64,000 bases of DNA from Druceiella hillmani (Eukaryota; Arthropoda; Insecta; Lepidoptera; Hepialidae), in NCBI GenBank assembly GCA_039881145.1, contig JAYKKI010000016.1, forward strand, positions 14,706,501 to 14,770,500, written 5' to 3'. This document shows positions 31,085 through 42,924 of this stretch, piece by piece (the stretch's first letter is position 1; every line of letters begins with the position of its first letter). Both the position numbers and the translations under genes were made by a program. Under the pieces are notes generated by a model, which was given only the letters and a program-made list of their open reading frames with translations, had not been told where the DNA came from and searched no databases.

Positions 31085-32381
31085 CTATTTACTTCAAATT
31101 CGGTTCAAGGTCTGATGTAAAAATTATCGATCAATAGCTGCCTTGGCTTTACTCGCCAAAGTATTTGGAACTGCTCTACATCACTGTATTTATATGCCCA
31201 TCCAATCCCAGTTAATGGATTGCCCGTACGGTTTCCACCGAAAGCATTCAACCATTACTAATATCTCTAATTTTGTTGATTATGTGGCTAGAGAATTGGA
31301 TCGAGGTAATTGAATTGATGTTGCCTATTTTGATTTTAAAAAGGTATTTGTCCCAGTCGACGATGATATCCTACCAGTGAAATTATCGGAGGCAGTATGT
31401 TTCCCGCTCTAGTAAATTTTTTTGCCAATATCTTCGGGCTCGTAAACATTATATCCGACTTGGAAATAACAAATCGAAGTCTTACGTTACTCGATCTGGA
31501 TTCAGTCAAAGTAGTAATTTAAGTCCACTTCTTTTTCTGATTATGATAAACAACTTGTCTTCAGTTGTCGACACTGCTCGTTGCTTTCTTTTACCAATGA
31601 TTTAATACTCGTCTTAGATGTGAATAGCTAATTCGACAGTTATCTGTTTCAACATGATATAGACCCAGTATTCCAATAGAGTATTAGCAAAAAACTACAT
31701 TTTAATATAAGCAAATAGGTATGGTAATTATGAGCTGCGTGGAGCTCAAATAAAAAGGAACCCTTTTATACTATATCGGATCGCGGTGTAATTATGGACA
31801 ATCATTTTACATTTTACAGTCATATCGTAGAAACCTGCCAGAAAGCCTACAAGGTGCTAGAATTTTTCTTACGGAACTCCTACGACTTCCAAGATACCGA
31901 ATGTATCATAGCGCTATTTAACTCTTTAGTCCGAGGTATTCTTGAAACGAATGCAGTCATCCTTATACTGGCGAAATATTATAAAAGTGTAATAGGTTTT
32001 TGAATTATAAAATTTATGGATGTTCCTTCAGATTTAATAATGGGCATGGCTGGATGTAATTCCCTTCAACTCCGACAGGAATTACTTTTGATTATGCATT
32101 TTCTTAAATTATTAAATCATAATGGTGATAATTCCTTGATGCTGAGTTTAGTGGCATTTTATACTCCTAGTTGCTACATGAGAAGAAGATGTCATTTTTT
32201 ATTTTACCTGTCCACAGCGCGTAAGAATATTCTACAGCTTTCACCTGTATTTCGTGCACTCGCATTACTCAACACAGTATTGCAAAATATATTTTTATGT
32301 CTAGGTATCTTTTTCTGCTTCATTGACATTTGTTCAAATGACTGTGTATTTGTATTTCGATTGCATAGAATTGCTCTTTAA
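31085..32381 (+). pseudogene. LINE reverse transcriptase (Jockey/CR1-like), 5'-truncated and decayed
   Basis: Frames in order give IYFKFGSRSDVK, YRSIAALALLAKVFG (near 31,125), YGFHRKHSTITNISNFVDYV (near 31,225), motif A YFDFKKVF (near 31,330), RLGNNKSKSY, motif B GFSQSSNLSPLLFLI (near 31,500), then SFTNDLIL where FADD is expected (near 31,595), KKLHFNISK (near 31,695) and DRGVIMDNHFTFYSHI...QKAYKVLEFFLRNSYDF (31,780-31,890). A 121-codon open tail follows at 32,016-32,378. The usual catalytic pair of motif C is lost (FTND), and stops interrupt the frame, for instance after ELDRGN. The exact clade cannot be settled by eye. Nothing of ORF1 or the endonuclease is present. Confidence 0.9.
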
Positions 32382-32470
32382 GTGTATTGTCCTATTAATC
32401 ATTGTTTTATGACTACTTATCATATGTCCTAGCACATGCTTAGCGCTTTGGATAGTATTATCCAACCCAA

Positions 32471-32513
32471 TCTCAACTTACAGTATTGTAAGTTGAGAAA
32501 TAAATAAATAATA
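32471..32513 (+). repeat. LINE 3' hairpin and (TAAA)n tail
   Basis: TCTCAACTTACA and TGTAAGTTGAGA are perfect 12-base arms around the loop GTAT. They are followed directly by AATAAATAAATAATA and the target-site duplication. In LINE biology such a 3' stem-loop is the element's own reverse transcriptase recognition signal. Confidence 0.8.
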
Positions 32514-33189
32514 CTCGAAGTCAATTCCACTTTTCAGCCCCATGATTTTTCATAAATTATACGAAACGTACATCTTTGCTCCAGTTTTACTTTCATTATC
32601 GGTCACCCATATAATGAGCATATTTTCGATGTAACGATTTACGCAATTGGTTTTGGCTCTATTCAGGTATGCCGTAAACTATTTTTAGTTCTGGCTTCAT
32701 ACTATGGTAATTATTGAATAGTTAACTGTTCAATCGGCGGCCATTATTTGAATGAAGAATAAATGGAGCGCCAAATAAAGGAAAAATATCTAGCAGTAGA
32801 TATGCTACTTCATCCGCCTATTTAGAGCCGAGAAGTTTGAACACCACAAACTTTGTCAAGTGATCTTTGTAAACGAGAAGAAACTTATACTATCCATCTG
32901 GCTGAGACTAATATACAATAAGATCGACTTGACATTTGCTGTCAAAATGAGATTAAAATAATTGGTTTTACAACAGTACCCATTTTCCCACTTTTTTGGT
33001 CACATTATCTTGAAATATTTGGCAGCATAAATAAATTTCTGTACACTTTTTTGAGTATCTGATACTGGTTTAATATTTTTTTCACAGCCGTAGATAGTTA
33101 ATACACCATACTTTGAATGAACCGCTAATCTCTTGACGTTTCCTTTTTACGCCACCTTTTAATTGGCTTGACATCCTCTATAATGGAAG

Positions 33190-33585
33190 ATTAATTTATT
33201 TTCATAACAATCGGCGGCGGCGGCGTACGATGCGCGGGAGAGACGAAAACTTGTAAATACATTTAATTAAGGCTTTTCTCCCACCTTTTTATTATTTCTT
33301 TCCGACTTTGGCAGGTCAGAACACGTAAATCTGCAGATTGACTAGACAAAATTGAGTAAATGTAGAACTAACTAACTAGATTGACTAGTCAATCTGCAAA
33401 TTGACTGACTTTGCACATTGACGTTAACTTATATACATATACATACATATTCCGATCTCGATTCTCTATCATTATTCTATTCCCTATCTTCTTATCGTAT
33501 CTCTTTCCCGTGTCGGGAACACGATTAATTTATTAATTGAATCCGATTAATTTGCTATTATTGAATAAATCTTCAACTTACTAAA
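33190..33585. other. No gene; GGC run and inverted repeat
   Basis: A short GGC trinucleotide run is at 33,211. An inverted pair based on TCTGCAGATTGACTAG (about 33,331) and CTAGTCAATCTGCA (about 33,386) could form a hairpin of about 14 bp. No coding content. Confidence 0.6.
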
Positions 33586-33757
33586 CTTCAGGTGGGATAT
33601 TAGCAAAGATCTTTGCTAATATCCCACCTGAAGATGTTGTAATACAACGAAACCTAGGTCGTGGTAAAGAACTTAAAGAAAGCAGAAATAATACTACATC
33701 ACGTAGTTTCATTTAATTGTGAATAATGAATTTCTACAAAACGTCAAATATATTCAA
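33586..33757 (+). mobile_element. Hammerhead-ribozyme element, copy 1
   Basis: A short inverted partial unit (33,586-33,609) joins a full plus-strand unit (33,610-33,757) at AGATCT, forming a perfect 48-bp palindrome at 33,586-33,633. The full unit ends in 'caaatatattcaa', as the other copies do. I could not find a convincing target-site duplication for this copy. The family looks like a small non-autonomous Penelope-like or retrozyme-like element; that assignment is inference from the ribozyme, the size and the inverted truncated partner. Confidence 0.75.
33624..33664 (+). ncRNA. Type I hammerhead ribozyme, intact core
   Basis: Stem I is CCAC (33,624-33,627) paired with GTGG (33,661-33,664). 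The core CTGAAGA fits the consensus CUGANGA. One extra T comes next, then stem II GTTGT-AAT-ACAAC (33,636-33,648), core GAAA (33,649-33,652), and stem III ACC/GGT with a two-base TA loop. The predicted cut is after C at 33,660 (GGTC|GTGG). A distal helix TCTTT/AAAGA can extend stem I. The extra base between A9 and stem II departs from the textbook form. Very short stem III motifs of this kind are known from Penelope-like elements and retrozymes. Activity has not been shown. Confidence 0.8.
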
Positions 33758-35389
33758 TATGTAAATTATTTATTTTGCATTTCTATTCACCATTTTTTCA
33801 GTCTTCCATAAACCATAATATATTTCATTTGGCGTTTTAGTCGACTGGAAAAGGTTGCATCTGTGGAAATAATTCCGTCTTCTGTATATTAAAGACAATA
33901 AAAAATTAATTTTCAATATTTTTTAATTTTAATTTTTATTTGTATTTAAACATTAATTTCAACAAGCATTCAATAAAAATATAAAATCTTCACAAATATA
34001 ATCAAAATAATGGTAGTTGAGCGATATTAATTCTACCCCCAGTCGACTAAGCATAATTTTTTTTATAATAACAAAAGGTAAAAAAACCTATTCTAAATGA
34101 ATGTATTATATACTTTATATGTTCAATACCAATCATTTCTATCAGCCGTATTTCAATTGTTTAAATATATTGAACCGAGTGCGCTCCACTAATTGTGCTA
34201 AGCCCAAAATTACTATCCTGGTCACGGATTTGCGAAAAAGGCCAAATTCCTTCTACATGAAAATTTTGATATTTGTCGTCAAATTGAGATGTATTTCCCG
34301 CATAAATTATATTTCGTCGTTTTTGGTATGAGTAAAACGATTAAAATTCTAAATTTACACTTCTTCTATATTTAAAAAATCAAGAGTCTCGATTCTTCTC
34401 ACAACTTCACATTTCCTACAGCTGTCTACTTATGTGCATGGAATATTGTTAGTGGACACTTCATATAGAGATCTCAATTATTACGTATGCCAAAAAATAA
34501 AAGTAAGGTGTTTTCGTAAACATGTAAAGTAGAAGCAAATTTTTCTTCGTATATTCATTGAGTGTATTATCAATATATAAGACTTGTAAAGTAAAAATTA
34601 AGTTCATTTCTATATTTTTAATCTATATTTGTTAAATATTAAGTTTTAATTCACATGAATTTTTACAAGTAGCTTCATTAAATGAATATCTTAATTCATA
34701 TGTAGTAAAATAATTATACCTATTTTAAAAGTTCCTTCTCATCATTGTATACTTAAACTAAAATAAAATAGAAATTCTTTTCATCATTTTTTCAATTCTT
34801 TATCTCAAAGAGAAAAAAAAACGGAACCCGCTTTATGATTATCCATATACATGTTTGTCTGCTACTGACGTTTTTCTCGCCTTAAGGAGAAACTTGACAT
34901 TTGGCGTAATAATGGAATATATTAACCCGCACTTATCTCAATAGCTAATAATTAAAAATATTCAAATCAACATTTTTAGAAAGGGGAGTCGAGGAATGAA
35001 GCACTACGAAAACTTTTTTGAATTCAATAAACAGTGTGTAGTATCATCCGCAAAGTTTATAAAGGTCCCAATATTTTTTCCCTAATTTTTAGCAGAATAT
35101 TTTAATCTCATTTCTTCAGAGATGTATTGGAAAATATGGAAAAAAGTATTACCCCCTTTCCCAAAACTATCCTACCGGAAATTATAAAAAAAAATTGGAT
35201 TTTCAGAAGACGCGCAATCTTTTTGAAAAAGTTGTGGGTTATATGAAAATGGTAACCAAACGACAAAACAAAATTTGGCACCGAATTTCCTTAGATAAGA
35301 AAAAGAATTGGCGGATGTATTACATTAATCTAAATGTTATCTTCAATGCCCGCGATTTTCTTTAAATATGTCTTTTTTTGGAAAAAAAA
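33758..35389. other. A+T-rich DNA without a gene
   Basis: No feature recognised. The frame at 34,101-34,328 has no similarity to anything I know. Confidence 0.55.
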
Positions 35390-36924
35390 CGGTTGCGACA
35401 GATTGACAGGCAAGCATGTGTGTGATCTTATGACGTTTCTGTATTTCGGTTTATGGTATGGAACTCTAAGGACAAATTTAAAGAATCATGAGGGAGTATG
35501 AATAAGTTAATCTTTTGGATAATGGTAAATGTTGATTTATATTCACCTTGTTCTCTGTGCAAATTTATAAATGTATACTATACTCGTAGCTCATTCTCAA
35601 AAATTAAAAGAAAGTCAATAACACAATATTTATAACCACGGGACATAAAAGAAAAATTAATCTCATTTTCAGTTGGTGTCAAAATTTAATTTCTCAGACT
35701 ATGAGATGAGGAATGAAGAAATTAATTTTTTTTTGTTTTGGATCTGTCAGTTTAAAAATAGATTTATGTGACGTTCCCTAGAAAGACATAGATGTTTGCT
35801 TTAATTTATAGCAATGTGTTGAATGAAAACTGAAATTCCGGATCTATTTTTTTAAAAAACATTTTTCGAAAACTATGGACAAACTTTGCCGGAATTATTC
35901 ATCATAAAGTGAAGAATCTCATGGTAATATTAAAATGAAAGTAATATTTTTCAAGATATGTTTACAAAAGTACATTTACACGAATTCAAGTCTTTTAATG
36001 TTATTTCCTACTTGCCACTAAAAAAAGAAAAAAGAAAATCGTTTAATTTAGCCAATTCAACATGTGAGGATATAAAAATATTATATTTAATTAAAAAAGC
36101 AAATGAAAGTCTAACTTCATTTCGATATTATTTTTAGATTAAAATTTTTCTGAGTAATATTACAAGACACTTACGGGCGTAGGTCGAAAAGAAACATTTA
36201 ATTTATAAAAATAAAGATATAGCTAAATCGACAAAATTAAGATGAAGCTTTCTGCGACTTGAACTAATATATTTCATAAAATATCTGAGATTAAAGACAA
36301 CACCTCATTAATCAAAAATATTATATAAACCAATTTATTCACTTAGTTTCTATCTTCCTTAAAAAGCTTATCTCCTACTTATTAATTAGGTCTCTGAGCA
36401 TCACATAAATACGGTACATCAAATGGATTCTGCGAGCCCTTATTCAACATAACTCCAACAAACTTTTTAATAAGGAGCCGTGAAAAATTTCAAGTTTTGC
36501 CGGTCTTCGTGAAGCCCTCCCATTTTTTCCTTTTAGAAATTTAAAAACGAATGAAACACCTGCTTCGTTTGATCCACGTTTTCCTTCCCTGTAAATATAA
36601 CGAGGAAAGTATAAAGTGAACTTTTTAGAGAGAAATATAAAATTTGTACTTTGTACTTATATCGGTTTTTTATGCATATAAAACTTATTAACTTCTCAAG
36701 ATTATTTGAATAATTATTTCACATGATGTTATAAGAATTTATCCTCAAATGATAATAAAATATTCAAATAAACATTTTCAGTTTTTGGCTAATAAGGGCA
36801 CCATCACAACTGTGAAATACGAGTTCGGTTTTGTTCACATAATTTATTTAATGCCAGTACTCTAGGACTTAACGCGGCGTTTTTTCTTTTCGAAAAAGAA
36901 TTTAGGTAGAATTTACACTAATAA

Positions 36925-37048
36925 TTACGCCACACTCTCATGGCGCAGTGTGAAAACGTTCACTTTTTATGTATAAGGTTGGAGTGCGATCCCGGCAGCG
37001 ACAGCTTTTTAAATATTTTTCTTGTAATAAATATAAAAAAAAAATTAT
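36925..37048 (+). repeat. tRNA-like SINE relic, in copy B
   Basis: Contains ATGGCGCAGTG (box A-like, 36,940) and GGAGTGCGATCCCGG (box B-like, near 36,978), followed by the 'aaatatttttcttgtaat' body. It sits at the same position within the long repeat as in copies A, C and D. Confidence 0.5.
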
Positions 37049-37344
37049 TATAATTAATTATTATTGCAGGGAATATATATTATTCCTTTCCACCGGATAA
37101 AATTATTTCTTCGTATTTTAAAAATGTATTTTGAGCATATAAATATATAAATTGTTTTCCTTCATATATATTAAAGATGTGTTTATGCTAAGCGACTAAT
37201 AATTTTGAAGCGTTTCTGAAAGTGAAATGCGCTCTGTCATTAAAATAGTTACCGCGTGACAGTAAGATTTAAAGTTTATATTAAAATATTTTACTGAAAA
37301 TTTTTTTTTTTAATATAAATATAACGTTACATTACATTGGCCAT

Positions 37345-37810
37345 TTCAGACAAATAGTTTGATGCGTTTAAAAAAAGTAAGTGTGGTGAAATTGCTGCTT
37401 TTTCTGTAATGTTATTTGTACAATTTTTGATTGCGATATTTACCAAAACTCAACGGTTAATGTTTTTTTTCCAAAATGATAATAGAACATAATTTTATGT
37501 TTACTTAGTTTTTTAGACAAATCGCTCGACGCGTTTTTTTTAAGTAAAATAAAATTTGGTGAAATTACTACTGAAATTACTTTTTCTGTAAAATTAATTT
37601 TATAATTTTTGATAGGGTTTTTATCAAAACTAAACGGAAAATATTTGTTTTTTTAAATCTTGATATAACATCGTTTTTTATTGACTTAGTTTTTATACCA
37701 ATAACTCTACGCGTTTTTCAAACAAAATTAAATGTATGGTGAATTAACTAATTTTCCTATAATGTTAATTGCACTATTTCTTCAGCAATTTTTATCAAAC
37801 TACTCCTTCC
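37345..37810. repeat. Three satellite-like tandem monomers of about 170-180 bp
   Basis: Starts at about 37,347, 37,514 and 37,694, so spacing is about 167 and 180. Shared order in each: 'agacaaat', 'gacgcgttttt', 'ggtgaaatta', 'ctttttctgtaa', 'caatttttgat', 'tatcaaaact', and in the first two 'cttagttttt' at the end. The monomers are strongly diverged. Monomer size is typical of satellite DNA. Confidence 0.65.
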
Positions 37811-39665
37811 ATAATTTATAAATTAGATAGAGTTTGAACAATATATCAAAAATTCAGTTAAATTCGTCGACAATGCGTTTTATATGACAATTGGGTGATA
37901 AAGGTATAGAGTCACAGCGACGAAGCGTGCTTTCTAAGAAAAAGTCCAGTTTCGATATACCGCCGCCGTTTTTTTGTTTCTGTAAAAATACAGAAAATGT
38001 GATTGTTATAAATTGTGATTACTATTCGTGTTAATATGCTGAACATTATCTTTATAGGATTGGCCGAGTTGGTTCGGGGATGGTACTTGCTGATTTATAA
38101 GTTACTCCCTATATTTGTGACTCAATTTTCTTGCAAAGGAAAAGCCGCTATGTAAAGTGCTTTTAATTATTCACTAAGGAGAATCGACACTATCGCATAT
38201 TTGATACGAAACTAATCTCGCCTTTTACAAATTTGATACTACCCTTGTAAGTTTTTTATTTTTAATTGCTCCTTTTAAAATTATTCTTCGGAGCCGTGAA
38301 AACCAAAAATCCGTTTTATTTTATTTTTCTTCATGTACCCCAATTATTATTTTTAATTATTTAAAATACCGAACATCATCAACTTAGAACACATAATCAT
38401 GATTTATGAAATAAAAAAAATTGATTACTTTATTGACGGATTTCATTAGTTTCCCAGGCACACGTTGGTCTCGTTTTCGAGCAGTATGAGCGACAATGAA
38501 ATATTCCATTCTGCTAATAATCGCAATTACATTCATTCTTTACTGACAAATAATACTATCTCACCATAAGTTATTTTTAAATACAAAACAAAACATAACA
38601 TTTGTTTGAGAAACATAAAAGCATATTTTTCGTTTTTGATTTTGTCAGTAATCAACTTGAAGTTTGAAGTAGGAACTTACATTATAATTTCGGTTTTCGA
38701 CTGCATAAATCATCCTATGATGTTATATAAAGAAACAGTTACCAATTTCTTTCATTCTCTATTTTTAAGGATTCTCTATTTTCTCTCATTATGGAATACA
38801 AATGAAAGGATACTTATTTTGATTCCCTACGATCCTGTCCTGTCAGATCCTGATTTTGCGTTATACTTATTGAACAAATGAAGCGTCAAAACTTTCAGAC
38901 GTTTCATATGTTCAGTAGGTATTAAACACTTATCAGTTCTGTTTCAGTTTAATAAAAATATTCATTAGTGTATCTCAGTGGAAACAGTGATCTCAAATTT
39001 TATTTGCGGTTTTGGTTTAGAGTAAAGCCTTAAACACCATCTGCATCCTAATGCTCATATTTGCCGATGAATTCCATTTTATTTCCGATATTACAAAGTG
39101 TTCTTTTAAGTTTATGATTATTTCACGTTTTTACTTTATATATAATTTATCGACATTTAATTAATTTTCATGTATGTTCAATGTTTCGATTTTGTTTCCT
39201 TACAAATTTCCTGGGTATTCATAGCTTAGTATTGTTGAATATTGATAAATATTAAGCAATATTTATTACAATGAATGGTTGATAAAACATTTGCTGAATT
39301 CAATTGAAAACATAAGCGTAGAAGGTAAAAAAATTGTGTGAATAAAATATTATAAAATGAAAGGAAAAGATTGAATTGCGTCATCGAAACAGAGGCGTTG
39401 CAAAAAAAGCAAATTTTAAACATTTGTATTTGCGTTTGAGCTCACGCACGTGTATTCGGGAGTTTTTTATAAATTTAGTACCTACTACAGTCAGCACTGG
39501 AAAATAACCTGTAACAAAAATACTTTGAAGAATAAAGAACATTTACTTTGAATAGACCTTCCAGGCCTTATTCGTTAGTGACAATTAGCGGGTTTTAATC
39601 CTAAGTAAACATAAGTTCCAATATATCAATGGCTTTTGTCTTATAAAAGTAAGGGACATACGAGT

Positions 39666-39733
39666 ATAATATGCCACATATTATAACAGATAAGAAAAGA
39701 TAATATGCCACATATTATAACAGATAAGAAAAG
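39666..39733. repeat. Exact 34-bp tandem duplication
   Basis: 39,666-39,699 and 39,700-39,733 are identical, beginning ATAATATGCCACATATTATA. Recent duplication. Confidence 0.97.
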
Positions 39734-40960
39734 GTCATATTTTTATCTTCCAACCGCAATTCTTGTTTTGACATATTTGGTGACAAATATTGACTATTCC
39801 TTTTAAAGAGTTGTTTGCATGCATAATTTGTGGCATTTGAATAACTTCGTTTATTTTTCACTTTCAACGCATTACAAGTTATGATTAATCTCACATACCT
39901 AGTTATATTTCTACTGCCAAAACGTAGTGATATAGTATTCACTGTCTTCCATAGCTGTGCCATATATGGAGATAATAAGAAAATAATGCGGTAGAACACA
40001 AAAAAAGAAAATAAATAATTGAGGATTTTATAATAAAATGTAGCTATATTCTAAGTCATAATACATAAATAATGCAGAAGGATTTCCACGAACATGCACC
40101 ACATTTCTATCATGAAATTTTTCAGAAGCAGATTGAACGGGTATACGTTTCCTTCTGATTTATTTTCTTTGTTATTTTCCTTTCATTACAATATAATACA
40201 CCCAAAGACATAGTTTTGAATATCTGGATACGATATATATAGTACATTGAATTGTAAGAGTTGTAATGATGTAAATGAAATATTAGAACTTTCTTAGTTT
40301 TCAGACCTCATGGGGTTAGGCCATCAATGATAGTCAAAAACTTGAAATGGAAAAAAAATATTTTAGGAAATATTGAAGAGTCACTGTTCAATATTTTCTA
40401 ATATAATGCTAGATTTATCTTGATTCGTGGAATTTAAGTAGTTATCATTTTCAATCTCAAGGTTTTCCTCTATTTCCTAATTAATATTTTTCCCGAGATA
40501 TATTCTTTTATTTGGTTGGTACATAGTGAAGCTATCATTGACTCTAAAAATAAATCAAAATTATAAGAAAAGACCAAAAAAACGAATAAAAATATAATAA
40601 AAAAGTATTTGTAAAATTTCGCATATACGGCCACTATAAAAATTAATTTATATATATTTTTTATATCACTATACCGTGGAACTAACGCGCGTCGCTGCTT
40701 AATTTATATTTATGACTTTCATTTAAACTAATTAATGCTTATTCGTTAATCTCCGTTTTATTTAACAAAACACACTAAATTTTGACAATTGTGCTACTGG
40801 AAAGATCCATTACGAAATTGATCACTCCATTAATGAAATTACCTGATAATATAATTGGAACCGACTTCATTTTTACTGATACGTTGGACTATGGCAGTGT
40901 GTCTAAGTTATTTATCGTTTTGTGAATATTAAACTTTGTTAAGTCAGAGGAGCAAAGTGT

Positions 40961-41748
40961 TTTAGTGCCTTATTTATCATTTAACTTTTATTTTCTTAAA
41001 AGAAAAATAAATACCTATTTGCTTAATTTAATTTAATTGCATTGAATATACTATGTTAATCACATATTAATTTAGTCATATTTTTATTTCCCTTGAAATT
41101 CTATGAAAACACAATGACGAAATTTATTTGAATCGTATGTTCATAATATTGTTTATTTACAATTGGAAAGTAAGTGTTATATTAAAATAATACGAAAATA
41201 CCACAAATTTATAAAAAAATACATTGTTTTACGTTATCATTTAATTTATATACGCATACAAGAAACTGAAATTAAGTATTAATTTTAGGAATAAGAGAAG
41301 TAAGACTGTTTAAAATTTGTAATAATGTGCAGATAAACTCTAAGTTTCAAAGATTCTCATTGGACCAAGACCTCCCATTGGAACGATAAACCATATGGAA
41401 AATTTGAGGCAGTCAAAAAAGCCAAGGAAGAACGATCACATTCTTTATTGTGATGGTGATGATTAGTTTTAGGCTCTGAAAAGAGATGAAGTATGTTCTA
41501 AAGTCATTCAGGGCTTCAAAATTGTATAAAAAGATCGATAATAACGACTAAATTAAATTTTGTACATTTTTCCAAGTAAATATAATTTTTTTTTTCTTTT
41601 TAATACTATTTCATAATTCCATCGTTTAAAAACTATTTCATAATAAACCTTTCCTGATATATTTCAGTAAATGCATATCGCCGAAATCGGGATCCTTGTT
41701 GCATAAAAATATCAAGGATTCTTTGGTTGAATACGTATTCAGATGCAG

Positions 41749-41780
<32 letters not shown>

Positions 41781-42924
41781 TGTTTATATATATATACATA
41801 TATATATATATATTACATGTGAGGGTGAGAACGAGTCCCCCAATGGGTTTTTTACTGCTTTTATTCCTAAATTTTCAGTGAAATGTCCGTTTTAAAAACT
41901 TTACTTTATGTGTTTTCTTTATGTATATGGCGTCTTATCAATGCATTATTAAGGGCACTGATTTTGTGGGTTCATTCATTCAAGATTATTTTGGTCAGTT
42001 TTTCTTGTCTTAAAATATTAAGGGTTAACTGTAAACTCATCGAGATTGGCCTTTTCTAATTCATTTTAATATTTTTTTAAGGTACAAAAGCGTGTTTTAC
42101 TTTATTCAACCATAAATTTTGTTTAATAATGCTTTAAATATTCTTCATTTCATGGGAGTATCACTTATTTCCATAATCAATAAACGGACAAAAATTCAAT
42201 TTGTTTCCAGTAGGTAGACAAATTTTAAGACGCTTGCAAAAATGTATTTTGTTTTGAACTTAGTTACATCTATGTAAGGTTACTGATTAGATTTAGATCA
42301 ACCAGTAAATCCAGTAAATCTAGGCTTTTAGAAGACGGTGTATCGCTATTCCATTTGATATTTATCTGTAGTAATATTAGACAGTTTAATATTTAAAAAA
42401 CACCAGTACGGGAACATGAATATTACATGAATTAAATTTTGGACCATTAGCAACCTTCATGAGTGTAGTTAAGACGCAGGAGTAGTTGCGTTTTAACATT
42501 AATTTAAAACGGATTAAGCCATTTATGAGATTCAAAGGACGTATATCTTGAAGATTGTCCAATAAGATTTATTTAATAACTCTAGATTTATATCCACCAA
42601 ATCTAAAATATTATTTTCTTAGATTTTTCTACATACTTGAAATTAAAGGTAAAATCTACTAATTTAGATAAAAAGACAGGGGTTTAAATCACATAAAATT
42701 TCGTTCAGGAATAACGAAGGATTTTATTTAAATTCATTTTTAATGGAAATAATTTTAATATGAAGGAAGCAGCTTACTGAAATACCCGTTTCTCATTATA
42801 TCCTATTCTTTTTAGATGATACTTTGGAAAATGACAAGTGTAAAAAATAAAAAATTCTTTAAAATCCACTTTAAAAATAATTCCATCATTGTTTTTGTTA
42901 TTATCCAGATTACAATACTACAGC
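40961..42924. other. A+T-rich DNA without a gene
   Basis: Nothing recognised except the (TA)n array at 41,754-41,814. Confidence 0.55.
41754..41814. repeat. (TA)n microsatellite
   Basis: TA run broken by TGTTTA and TACA interruptions. Confidence 0.93.

Larger units (their letters stand above)
31079..32526 (+). mobile_element. 5'-truncated LINE inserted in the integrase gene
   Basis: The insert is bounded by TTCGATGTCTATT (31,077-31,089) and CTCGAAGTCAATT (32,514-32,526), 10 of 13 identical and best read as an old target-site duplication. Removing the insert rejoins an open minus-strand integrase frame (...SGIDFEAVVN...). It starts inside the reverse transcriptase and ends with a 12-bp-stem hairpin followed by a short TAAA tail, as in CR1/L2- and Jockey-type LINEs. 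Confidence 0.88.
30360..33190 (-). pseudogene. KRBA2-like integrase of a DNA transposon, decayed and interrupted
   Basis: Read from 33,190 down, frames scattered by shifts and stops reproduce the layout of the integrase proteins annotated as KRAB-A domain-containing protein 2-like in animals. I see KCQVDLI (near 32,940), SQPDG-stop-YKFLLVYKDHLTKFVV (near 32,880), ADEVAYLLLDIFPLFGAP (near 32,800), LHSNNGRRL (near 32,750), LKIVYGIPE (near 32,680) and VRFV-stop-FMKN (near 32,560). After the LINE come CDETKSIEEGYGKN (near 30,820), a TKQAKRIPDVDR segment (near 30,700), DDAFHELGTKTGIL (near 30,620) and a Cys-rich end GFHKCDCKTKCTMNRC (near 30,450). Known family members have a DDE integrase core and this Cys-rich tail. 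The second catalytic Asp is Asn here (SNNG), and the Glu region SQNQ...RKSLHRKY has lost its Glu. Dead copy; the class of transposon (Ginger-like is one possibility) is inference. Confidence 0.85.
35390..40960 (+). repeat. Long dispersed repeat, copy B
   Basis: The left part (35,390-37,140) matches copy A 1,270-3,160 and parts of C and D. The right module (40,095-40,950) matches copy A 3,820-4,790. The middle, about 37,150-40,090, has no counterpart in A. It holds the satellite-like monomers and an exact 34-bp tandem pair. No gene is supportable; the frames at 38,606 and 39,715 lack similarity. Confidence 0.7.

Noticed and set aside
38056..38130. tRNA-like stretch with a perfect box A (TGGCCGAGTTGG)
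   Set aside because: There is no box B, no pairing acceptor or T-arm; probably chance or a very old tRNA-derived relic.
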